Source of the DNA: Lumnitzera littorea | Lineage: Eukaryota > Streptophyta > Magnoliopsida > Myrtales > Combretaceae | Assembly (NCBI GenBank): GCA_024138015.1 | Contig: JAMXBB010000009.1 | Span: forward strand, 39,492,344-39,556,343 | Length of the DNA: 64,000 nt | Direction of reading: 5' to 3' | In this document: piece after piece, positions 47,571 through 58,187 of the stretch | Numbering within the stretch: position 1 is the first letter of the stretch | Layout of the letters: each line of letters opens with the position of its first letter | The notes under the pieces: generated by a model | Seen by the model: the letters and a program-made list of their open reading frames with translations, nothing else | Database searches by the model: none | What the model was told of the DNA's origin: nothing | Translations under genes and position numbers: made by a program

Positions 47571-49694
47571 CTAGATGGATTCTACATCCTTCTCCTTCGT
47601 GTATGAGTCAGTATCTAGGCCGCGCACCGGTGACAATTTATCACCAAACTCCTCCTTGACATGATCAGCTGCTATAGCTCCACCTAGATCGCTCACATTG
47701 CCATAAATAAGTAACACAACACCAGCTACCGCGCTGCAAAACGCCACTCCGAAGGACTTGGTTATGCTGCCAGGTACAGCTGCTGCCATGGCAAAACCGG
47801 CAGCCTTTCCTAGACTGCTCACCCATGAGTACCAAACAGAGAATGCACCTTCCTTTCCTGGTGGTGAACAATCCAATACTAGTACCCTCCCATAAGCATG
47901 GAGAATTCCTGCTGCTGCGCTTTGGATGGCAGCGAAAATTAATATGGGATGCTTTTGCCAAGTTTCTTTACGGTAGTAGAATCCTGATCCGGCTGTGACT
48001 AACGAGAGAAGGAAGCCCAAGAGCTTCATTTTCACTGAATTCGTTCTCAGGACATGTTGAAGTGGATGTATAAGTGGCAGAGCAACCGATGGGAAAATAA
48101 AGTAAATCAGCCAGAAGAAGAGCAAGACATTTGTTTTTATGCACAATTGGCCTACTAAAAAGATCACTCCTCCTGTGAAAATGCACATCGTGGTAAATGA
48201 TGCGAGGAATACAACTGCGAGGCTTCCAATAGCATGAGGATAGCTCGAAATTGACAGGGCATGTGCGCGGGAAGTCGGAGGTGAGGATGCACCGAGTCGG
48301 GGTGCGATGGCGACATGGAGAATTCCTGCAAGCCAGATGATGCCGCTGAATATTGAAACAACCCACAGATTAACTATATTTTCTTTGCCTTGAAGCATAT
48401 GGTAAGTGAATGCGGAAATCAAGGCTGATCCTATTCCGCCAGCAGCAGTGCCGTATAGTGATAGCCAAGCAGATATTCCTCTCCTATTATGGAATTGACT
48501 CTTTTGGATCTTTGGTCCAGTGAAGCCACGGATCATGAGGCCCAGATGACGGGTGTGGCAAGCAACAGAGATAGTATGTGCAACTATAATGGCTGTAACA
48601 TAAGGAGGGAAAACCCATCGAAAATGGAAAAACCCCGCCGGAAAGCAGGAGATTGCACCGATAAGTGTGGCAGCTCCTGCAATCACTTGCTGATTTTGAC
48701 CGTGGTCTAAATGAACCGAAAGGAAGCTGAGGACCGGAGCAGCTATCATTAGGCCTATGATCCATGAAGCTGAAACTAACTCCATAGGAGATAGCTTTAC
48801 CTGGCCAGCAACAACTGATTTTTGTGTCAATTCTTCGTACCTGCCACAAAGTTCCAAGGAATTAGTTCTCTCTTCTTTTGCTTTCCCTTCGCCTCATGTC
48901 TGCTAATCCTTTTATTGGCATGAGAATAAGCAAGAAGGCGTCTCAGTGAAAACAAAAAAAAGCATCTGGTTGAAGTTCTAAGTGGTTAACGAATATCTCC
49001 AGCAATGGATGGCTCTATAATTGTTTCACCCTTTTACTTACAACTAAATAAGCCACTAATACCGACAATTTCCTAAGATTATTATAAAAAAAAAAAACAT
49101 TTGACAGTTGTAAAGTTTTGAGTGTGACGAATAACGGTGAGAGTCTGGAAGACTATTTCAGCACGTTTTTTGAAGTGAAGTTACTTGTTGCAATCGATAT
49201 GCCAAACCGTGTTGACATTTGCTGTTTCAATTCATGTGCAATCAACGTCCATTGCATAGTATTTAATCTATTTGCTCTTGGAAATTTTACAATCAAGTAC
49301 TTAAAACTTAGCAGAAAGCCAAAGAAACTTACAATCTCATTTCCTTTTCCCAACAAGGCAATCCTTTATAGGTCCTATCCCATCCCTGATGAGGAAGGGT
49401 CGGTTTTCTCGAAGAACCAATTTGGCTTATGATGAGGGAGAAAACAATGGGGATCAATGCAGTTTGAATGAAGTATGAGCAAAGTCCATACAAGTACCAT
49501 GCCATTATCTCCATTCTAGAAGGTTTCTCTTCATACCCTGTATGCTCCTTATACACTTCTCTTGCTCGCTCAAGCTTCATCCCAGTGCTATGTATGTCAG
49601 GTGTTTCTGAAGCCATTTCTTCTGAATCCATTTCTTTGCCTTTCTCTGTCTCCTTGTTTTTGCTTTCAATGTCAGGACTAGATGTTCCTGCCAT
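47571..49694 (-). CDS. MFS-like multi-pass membrane protein, two exons
   Basis: Exon 1 is 49694-49333 and exon 2 is 48840-47571. The intron (49332-48841, 492 nt) has a GTAAGT donor and a GGCAG acceptor, and the split Leu codon (TT|G) keeps frame. The product is 543 residues. Residues 1-60 are acidic/basic and cytosolic (ending GYEEKPSRMEIM), followed by a first membrane helix (AWYLYGLCSYFIQTALIPIV). After a loop with PHQGWDRTYKGLPC, exon 2 encodes about ten further hydrophobic helices and a charged C-terminal tail (SYTKEKDVESI). The helix count and conserved GLMIAAPVLSFLSVHLDHGQ and VLVLDCSPPGKEGAFSVWYS blocks suggest a major-facilitator-type transporter family of plants, possibly Atg22-like. 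The substrate is unknown. The frame is clean and the codons are ordinary, so it is probably active. Confidence 0.88.
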
Positions 49695-49745
49695 ATTTCT
49701 TAGTAGGACAAGGCACTGATAAGTTTGATGTTTCCCTAGGAATGG

Positions 49746-49752
49746 ATTTATA
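49746..49752 (-). promoter_or_regulatory. TATA box of the MFS-like gene
   Basis: Minus-strand TATAAAT about 52-58 nt upstream of the ATG at 49694; it predicts a short leader of about 25-30 nt. Confidence 0.6.
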
Positions 49753-50510
49753 GAAGTTACAATACAAAAGTTGTTAGGGTTAGTGTTGGATATGTCTATG
49801 TTTGAGATGTGGTCTCCCGAGGCTTAAAATACACAGCTGGAGTGAAACTATCAAGAGATTGATCAACCTAGGTTTGTTCATCAATGCATGAGCATGGTGA
49901 TTATATTAAGGATTATTCATAGTGAAGTTGGTATTACGTGGAAAGATGCCGTACATTACCTATGTGCTCTTTAACACATTCACTTTCACTCGACTACTGT
50001 TATATATACAGCAGATACTCCACAAGAAATAAATTATAAGACAAACTGAATATAAGATTATTATACCTGGGTTAATCATTACGGTTTATGCTACGGGCAG
50101 GAAGAGAATTCTTATTTATTTAGAATAATTGATAATATATATTGTTTAACCCTAATACCATTTATCTACATACCCCATAGAAATGGGATGAATCTGTACC
50201 GCAAGAAGGAAGAAAGGGGCTTCGCATTGATTCAACCTTAAAATAAAAAACAAAAGAAAAGAAAGATCTGATCGGATTATAATTCGGGCGGATCAAGAAT
50301 GATTCAGGCATTCAATCGCTATTTTTCCTTATCGCTTCGCTAAAGGTCAATTTGTCCTTGCAGGTACTGAGTTGATGTTGACCATTGTTGAACAAACATA
50401 TCATCCCATCGACCTGTAAGTTCATTGGATTATTATTTTTATTAAACGTTAAGAACGAACGTGTCGCATTTGTCATCTTGTAATTGTCATTATTTTTCTC
50501 AATTTCTACA

Positions 50511-50798
50511 TGGAAAAGAAGCAACCTCAAGGTGGACCTACTGTGGAGAATTTTGATTTACCAAAGAAGAAATTCTTTGTGGTATGAAAATTTACAGAAT
50601 TAATCTCGTTTTTAGAACCATATTATTTTGTCATCCTTGCTACTCAGCATACTAATAGCCTCTTTTTTTTTTATTTTTTTGGGTGGGATTGGGCTTCGGC
50701 TAGGTAAAAGATGGCACCCGCCAAGTTGTCACTTGTATCAATTTTGAGGTTGATTTGAAAGGAAGTTTTCGCAATGGCAATCATCTTCCATCCAATTA
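50511..50798 (+). other. Possible small two-exon gene or gene fragment
   Basis: ATG at 50511 opens a short frame, MEKKQPQGGPTVENFDLPKK then KFFV, followed by a gtatga donor at about 50582. Downstream, after an acceptor (cggctag, 50696-50702), VKDGTRQVVTCINFEVDLKG and SFRNGNHLPSNY continues to a stop. Joined, this gives a polypeptide of about 55-60 residues. I do not recognise the family. It could be a fragment of a captured or degraded gene. No TATA box or clear promoter was seen. Confidence 0.3.
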
Positions 50799-50885
50799 CT
50801 AGTCCTTACATCAACTTCTAGATTTCTAGATGGAAGTACGTGGACTTAGAAGCATGTAACCGCTATCCTCTTACGCAGTGTACAT

Positions 50886-50993
50886 GAAGTTTGCTAAAGA
50901 TGTAAGTGTATTTCTTCCGAGAAACATATAAGCGTATGGGAAGTTTGCTAAAGATACAAGTGTATTTCTTCCAAGAAACATATAAGCGTTTGA
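50886..50993. repeat. Perfectly spaced 54-bp tandem duplication
   Basis: Two copies starting gaagtttgctaaagat, at 50886 and 50940, differing at about five positions. Confidence 0.9.
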
Positions 50994-51296
50994 GAAGAAA
51001 AGTGAATTGATGCTAAAATAAGAATTGATCACTTATCAAATTCAATTGACTCGATTTTTAATAAATTCTATAAAAGTGATAAAAAAAACTATAAATGCTA
51101 ATATCTTATCAATGGATGGATAAAACTAAGGTTGGTCCAAATTTTGAATACAATCAATCATCAAAATCAATTAAAAAAACAACCTTTGTAAAAACTAAAG
51201 AAATAATAAATAATGAAACAATAAATGATCATAAATTTGGAACAGCAAAAAGGAATTAGTAAAACAACTATTTTGATCAAAACAAAAGATATCTAG

Positions 51297-54200
51297 TGTC
51301 ACCCCCCGAAGCGGTAGAGTCGTAACAGCCCCACCGTGTAAACCATCCTAAGATAGAAGTTGGCCTTACAACCGCTATCTTAAACCTGATCTACATAAGG
51401 TGTCCACAACTAACCCGCTTTGAAGTAGATAGTTTGTAATTTAAATAAATCATTTACCTATAAAAGTGAGGAATTATATATATATATATATGTTATAATT
51501 CAGTTATTACAGTTAAAGTTTACAATATTTCTCTATAGTATTTTTCTAAATTATTACATCATTCAGAAATAAAAAAAATAATTCTAAAATAAAAACTTAG
51601 ATATTAAAAGTATGTGTTTATTTTTCAATATTTTTCCTCACTCCCTAGGATCCAGCAGTTGCTAGCTTCAAAGTAATTGTTTGCCACTTTTTAGCCAGCA
51701 CCTACACGACGTCTATAGAGATGTGAGCAACCACAACTCAGTAAGTAGGAACGGAGGACTTAAAACTATACTAGAAACACAACAAGGTTTTCAATCACTT
51801 ATTAGATGCAATGCATGTGCAAGCAAATGCTATCGCACGACGTTGTCCGGCCCGTCGTGAGATTAGAGAAATTGCGCTCGCTCTAATCCGGGTTAAGGAG
51901 TTGCCGTTAATGCAACAGCTCACGACCAAACCCAGGCTTGTGTAATGGAGACCTTGCTCCTCCCGCAACTACCTTCGAACCACTGCGTTCACCCTCGCCG
52001 TGACCTCCTCTCCTATCACTTAGTTCGACTGAGGATGAAGAAGGGATCATTTTGCAATCCTGCGCTATCCCTTCCGAAGGGGTCGGTATTTGGCCGGAGA
52101 GTCCTAAGTTCCCCTAACGGGTTGCCATGCATGTCCGATTATGATTATTGGTAGGATATTTGATTAAGTCTAGTTTAGGGTGATCAATCCTTTTATACAA
52201 ATCATACAATATATACCAGAACAACAAACAGAATCATAGCATCACCCATAATCAAGCACATGCACACATTTAACTATCTAACAAGCACAACCAAGCATAA
52301 TCTTAAGCCTCCAAAATACAGCATCGTATTAATCCCAACTTACCTCGACTATTTGCTTACTCACTCGAGGTCCGATTTGCTTAGGCCATCACCGATCATC
52401 CCTATAACACGAACGTGGTTTCAGCTTTTCATATAAATATTATAAGTTCATTTTATCCTATAACACTTATTGTTAGGTTTTGTTTAAGGTTTAATATGCC
52501 TAATTATCTAGGTATTAAGTCTTTTACAATTATTCTAGGTTTGGGGTTAGGTTCAGGTTCGGTTTTCGCATCGATTTCTAAATTAGGTTTTTAATTCGAT
52601 TTTTAAGTAATGGTTTAGATTCCAACCCTAGAAATCCATTTCAACCCATAATGTGAAATTAATCACATTACTTCCCGATCTCCTAAATACCATCATTACT
52701 TCTAATTAGTTTTTTATTCCATCCGGTACACTTAAATCCTTATTTGTGTACCGAATTTACTCCTAATGTGAGAAATTTTTACATTTTTCATATAATTCCA
52801 TAAATTCAAGTTTCCTATCAGATTTATTGTACATTTTTATTATTCTCATAATATCAATTTTTATTCTAATATTTTCTATTTAGTATATTTTCAAAAATTA
52901 CATATTATGTATTATTGCCTATTATGTACATAATGCACTTCTAATATTTCTATCACTTTAATTACTATCCCTAAACATCAATTATTACTTTAAAATGTCT
53001 AAATCCATCCTAAACCAGATTTTACTCCAAATTTCCCTAATTTACAAAATTAACTATTTTTCCTATTACTCATTTATTACATAATTAACCTAATAATTAC
53101 ATCTAACACCCTAAATGCTACAAGTATCATACTCCATCAGATTTCCACATCCTAAAACATCTACTTATTCACTAAGTCAGTAATTAATAATTTAATTACT
53201 TAATTAACCTTAAATTACCCATTTTATGCCTCATTTTAAGGCCTAAAAATTTCAAAAATTAATTTTTGAAAAAGGGATTCATAGCACTATTCTATATCAT
53301 CTAAATAATCTACACAAAAATTTTTTGCTCGAAACTACACTCCTAAGGTCATTTATTTTTAAACCGAAATGTGCTCGGTTTTGCACAATTTCTTAAGGAT
53401 CATATATTACGGGGCATGTTTTCATCAAAATAATATTTTTCCTACAAACTAAATATAAAAATATCCTAGAATAACAAAATTAATAATTTTCTAATAATAT
53501 TTACTATTTTTACAAAATTACACAAGAATCGGGCTGAAAATCGGACTCACCGATTTGGGTGGCTCCGACCACCACGGGCCGCCGTGGCCTTGTCGGCCGG
53601 CCTGGGCACTGCCACCACCGTGTGGTGGTGGTGGTGGCCGTCCACTTCCAGCTACTTGTCTGGTGGGGGTTTCCTTTAAAAGCCTTAACTGCACAGTTTT
53701 TTCTAATTTTTTTTTAAACCAAATTTTTCTCTCAATTTTTATCTCTCCTTAATTTTCTTTGATTTCTAACTGTCCAAATGAGTTCCTGGATTTTTCCTGC
53801 TATTTATAGGGTTTTAGGAGATTTATTATGCATTAATTTGGACAAGACAAGTGCTTTATCCCTAAATTTTTAGCTTTTATGTTGTTCTAATTTAATTGGT
53901 TGATTTTTCTTTTTCAGATTCTGACTTGCCACAACCAACCTTGCATCATTCCACACCCTTCTTATTTTTTTTTTATTTTTCCACAATTATTTTATAATTT
54001 TCTTTAATTATTTGCTTAGTTTTTGGCCAATTTAGGTAATTTCACGTATTTTTATCTATACGTAAATACATGTGGGGTACACGTGAACATTCCTAATTAT
54101 TATTTTGGTCATTCAAAAATTTTATTTATATATATAATCTATCCCTAGTAATTTATTAGTTATTATATTACACTTTTCGCCTTTTCGGTAATTAACAATT

Positions 54201-54402
54201 ATTATACTTAAAATTTAAAAATTTTATAGTCTCCTATTTTATTTCTTATTTTCTTAAATTTAAGTTTACAGGATCATTTTTACTAATATTTCTCTTAATA
54301 GTTTATAATTTGGAGTTTGATCGGATTCCTTAACCGATCATCCAAAACCTTACGTTCTCAAGTTCAATCTTATGGCCAATTGGCTTAACTTTGGGGCTTA
54401 CA
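51297..54402 (+). mobile_element. Solo LTR of a gypsy-type element, 3.1 kb, perfect TSD
   Basis: Starts TGTCACCCCCCGAAG and ends TTTGGGGCTTACA, flanked on both sides by tctag (51292-51296 and 54403-54407), an exact 5-bp target duplication. The TGTCAC.CCCCGA start and GGG..TTACA end are typical of long plant chromovirus/Del-Tekay-type LTRs. No internal element sequence lies between the two target copies, so this is a solo LTR left by LTR-LTR recombination. The family is the same as 34606-37675. A GC-rich patch with (GGT)n lies at about 53530-53640. Confidence 0.9.
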
Positions 54403-54815
54403 TCTAGTTAGAAGACCCATATGTAAACCTGGGCAAGGGTAAGTTTCAAACTGTGAACCAGCCTAAGTGAGCTTTGAATGGGTCCAGCCTGATAGTGACC
54501 GAGTCAAACTACCTTAGTAAACCGTTAGATCTTAAGGGCTCTAATGGTTCACCTAGATAGAATCCTGTTGGTTCAATCTGGCAGTTTTAAAAAAGGGGGG
54601 GGGGGGATTGATCCTTTTTTACCAATTACACCCCTCCACACACAACACCATACCTCACCTCTCCTTTCCCCTACCCTTTGCACTTTTTTCTTTTAGTACA
54701 TGCGCCACAAATTTTGAATTATTTTGAATTGCAAAGTTCAAAATTTATGGCACCAAATCGTTTAAAATTTGAATTTTCAAAATTCAAACAACGCATTCAC
54801 ACATTCCCCGATCCT

Positions 54816-54823
54816 TATAAATA
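54816..54823 (+). promoter_or_regulatory. TATA box of the hAT transposase
   Basis: tataaata, about 270 nt upstream of the first ATG (55095) of the transposase relic. Confidence 0.45.
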
Positions 54824-55094
54824 GTAGTTTCCGATATGCAACAGTTATTACTCTGCAAATTAATTAAATCTCTCCAACTCTAACCATTCTGCTTTTGAAT
54901 TTCTTCAATTGCGAAACATTGTCATAGAAATATTTTCACAATTCCAATGCACAAAATAATTTGCATGAGCAAATAATGCTAACATACACATACCGGCCAT
55001 ATAATTTCCACTTTATTTTATCTTACGTATTATTTTTGTCTTTCATTCATAAATCGTTGTTGTAGTAAATAAGAGAAGAAAAAAATTAGCATAA

Positions 55095-57400
55095 ATGGAA
55101 ATATTTTTGTGTTGTACCTTCTCTAGTAAAAAACACGGTTCATCATCTAGTGAGAAAAGTAAGGGTAAGGGTACTAGAAGTTTCAATACATTGTTTGAGC
55201 CACAACAATACAAGAACGTTCAGGTGCACCTGGATAACCAGCACAACTTGAATGAGCAAAGGGCATACAATGTGATTGAGAACGTGGAAGAAGAAGTTAC
55301 ACTATCTCCAATCTTTGATGTAGAATCTCATCGCACGAGTAATCACAGTACACTACCTCCTGGCTTTGACGTTGAATATCAATGCATGAGTTACCGAAGC
55401 ACACTACCTCCTAGTTTCGAATCTCTACGCATGAATATCCTTAAACGTCATACTAGATTCGAATCTCCTCATATGAGTGTCCTGCAAGCATATTCTAAGA
55501 TAAGGAGGACAAGATAGAAATTATTCCCAAAACAGAAGAGCGACATATAAGACAATATGGAGCTAGTAGTTCAAGATCATCTAGCTTACGTAATACCCCT
55601 AAACCCAATAAGTCTTATATTTTTACTATTCATTTCCATAAAGGTATAGACAAAAGGGGGAACTCGATGACATTCTATAACGACTATAACATAAGTTACT
55701 CATGGAAAATAAGAGAAGGAGAGGGATATGGTATCCTTAATAGGTACTTGAGGTCGAAGCATTCCAAGGAGGTGAGAATAGATAGAACACCACAACGACA
55801 ACTTAGTTGTAAAATGTTAATTGGAGCCGATATGAGCGAAGACATTCAACCCCAGCTTACGACAACTTAGCTGTAGAATATTAACCCGAGCCACGCGAGA
55901 GCTCTACTACAAAGATAAAAAGGAGCTTACGGGTAAGTGTGATTCCCTTGATACACATGTGTCCATATATACAGACATATGGATAGATCTTTCTTGTAAT
56001 AATTTTTATATGAGTGTTACTATTTACTAGATAGACGATAATTGGCAACTTAATAAATGACTATTAGCTTTAAGGGTATGCAATGAGTGATACACGGCGT
56101 AAAACATCTATAAAATTATTAGAGAACTCCTAAATGAGTATAGATTAGTGAACAAAATTTTTTCTATTGGTTTTGATAATGCAAGTACCAATATTGCATC
56201 AATATCTGATTTATGAAATTACTGTCAACTAGCATTAGAGGGAGTGGTTTTCCACATACATTGTACATATCATATTCTTAACTTATGTGTCAAGAATGGC
56301 ATTGCAACTTTGCACAATAGTATAGCTCCGATAAAAAACATTGTTAAAACAATAACGGAGAAGCCGTCCCTTTACAAAAAGTGAAAGAACTTCTACATGG
56401 AGTGTAAGAAGAGGCATCGAAAGTTTAAGATGGATGTACAACACCATTGGGACTCGACTTATGAGTTGTTACATAGTACAATTCCTTACACCAAACTACT
56501 ATGTGATTTGGTTATGTACGATATGCAGGAAGTTGGCATTTTCCCTAGTAATTGGGATATATATATTCAGTTGCTTACAGTTTTGAAAATTTTTCATGAT
56601 ATTACTAAAATTTTCTCATAGGTTTACAAGCTTAGTGTTTGATTTTTTGTTATGTCAACCATTAGTATACTTGGTGTACTACTTTAAGCCCATGATGACC
56701 CAAATTTGTGTGCATACGTATACGATATGACGTTGAAATAATTAACTTATTATAAAGAAATTTCTCGTATTTATCTTGTAATAATTATTCTAGATCTTCA
56801 TTGTAAAGTGGAATTATTACTAATATATTTGAAAATTTATTATGGTTACATTCAAAATCTAACAGATTCCCAAGATATGTACAACTTCGAAGCATAGCAG
56901 GAAGTGTTGGCAACGGTGGCCAACATAAAGCAAATGCTTAACCACTACCAAAATTAATATGGTGGCCAGTTATCAGTCTCTCCTTCACCACCCACTAAGG
57001 AGAGGCATTACCTATTTATGGGTAAGTAGTTACTGGCGTAAAAATTGAAGAGGCAATAGTTTGGTGGTCCAATGTTTGAGATACAGCATTATATCAATAC
57101 AAATTTCGAGTTTTTTGAGTATATCTTAATCAAGGACTTTGATATTTTAAAATGGTAATAAAGGCATAGAAAGGACTACCCACTGTTATTTCACATCGCC
57201 CGTAAAGTACTCGTTGGTTTGGCTTCAATAGTCGCCGTTGAGTAAGCGTTTAGTACAGTAGGCCTAATTGTCGACGAACACCAAGTCTCCCTATCTGTTG
57301 TTAATGTTAAGGAAAATGCTTTGCACAGAAGATTAATATAAGGCGGCTTGCAGACAACAAGAACCATACGGGAGATCAAGTGAAGAGGATGATTATTTTA
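55095..57400 (+). pseudogene. hAT transposase, broken by stops and frameshifts
   Basis: N-terminal frame 55095-55517 (140 codons, Ser/Lys-rich with an internally repeated LPPGFDVE/LPPSFES motif). Then a BED zinc finger end at 55667-55870 (EGYGILNRYLRSKHSKE, keeping the paired His). Next are hAT catalytic-core blocks: SIYTDIWIDLSCNNFYMSVT near 55970, FSIGFDNASTNIASISDL near 56165, VFHIHCTYHILNLCVKNGI near 56250, and DVQHHWDSTYELLH at 56430. The C-terminal dimerisation domain follows at 57120-57300 (FDILKWW-like, RKDYPLLFHIARKVLVGLAS, then AFSTVGLIVDEHQVSLS). The order is that of Ac/RICESLEEPER-type transposases. Multiple stops rule out function. Confidence 0.88.
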
Positions 57401-58187
57401 GTTACTAGAACCGATCTGATGGAAGCCCATGCTCACTCGCGGGTTCTAATCCTGCTCATGAACATGAACAACTATCTCAAGAGGAGACATAGTAAGTTGT
57501 TTTTTTTTTCATTCTTTTCGAAAAAGTTTTATCACATAGAAAATTTTTTTTTTCCCAATTATTAAAAAATAAATAAATAAATGGCATGGTTTTCCCAAAA
57601 GTGGTGATGTAGTATTAGGTTTTTACAAATTATGGCCAACTAAAATTATTTTCCTTTAAAAAATTTAAATTGAATAGTCATATACACTTGGATTCTTTTC
57701 ACAAAACATAAAATTGACCAACAAACTAAAGATTTTCTAAAAATCCAAATCAAACTACAGTGGTCTAATTTTGATTAGTAGATAAGTAAGCACCTTCATA
57801 GTGACCGTAAAATATAGTAAAAAATATTTTCTCTTCGACTACTTCACTTTACTTAATCAGATTAGGTATCATACTATAAGAGATTTTTCTGTATTTTAAT
57901 TTTTGTCTATTTTTAATGTATACTCTATGGAAGGATGAAAGGAAAAAAAAAGGGTCAAAAGATTAACAAGGCTAAAAGGGAAAAAAATTATATAAAGGAA
58001 TGAAAAAAAAAATGGAAAAAATCTAGAAAAGGAAAAAATATAATTCAAATTAAGGGTTGTGAACCGATCCTTAAAACCCCTAAGCCCATTGAATCAGCCC
58101 TAAACTGTTGGCTTATAGACCAATTACGATTCATCGTAATACTAACTTGTGAACCGATGGTTCAGGATTAGTTCGACCTAGCGTCTA

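Larger units (their letters stand above)
49755..51291. other. Intergenic, with one unidentified spliced ORF
   Basis: AT-rich region between the MFS-like gene promoter and the solo LTR. Besides the two features listed separately (50511-50798 and 50886-50993), nothing coding was recognised. Confidence 0.5.
54424..58187 (+). mobile_element. Decayed hAT DNA transposon
   Basis: Contains the hAT transposase relic at 55095-57400. Proposed ends are TAAACCTGGGCAAGG at 54424 and, inverted, TAGACGCTAGGTCGAA ending at 58187; both resemble the TAGACCTGGGCAA-type ends of plant hAT elements. Subterminal gtgaacc words occur on both sides (about 54457, 58060, 58149). An 8-bp target duplication is not clear. 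A G run lies at 54594-54607. The left end is 21 bp beyond the solo LTR. Confidence 0.65.

Noticed and set aside
47665..48849. Several frames of 65-132 codons over the MFS-like gene
   Set aside because: Other-frame shadows of exon 2; no family features.
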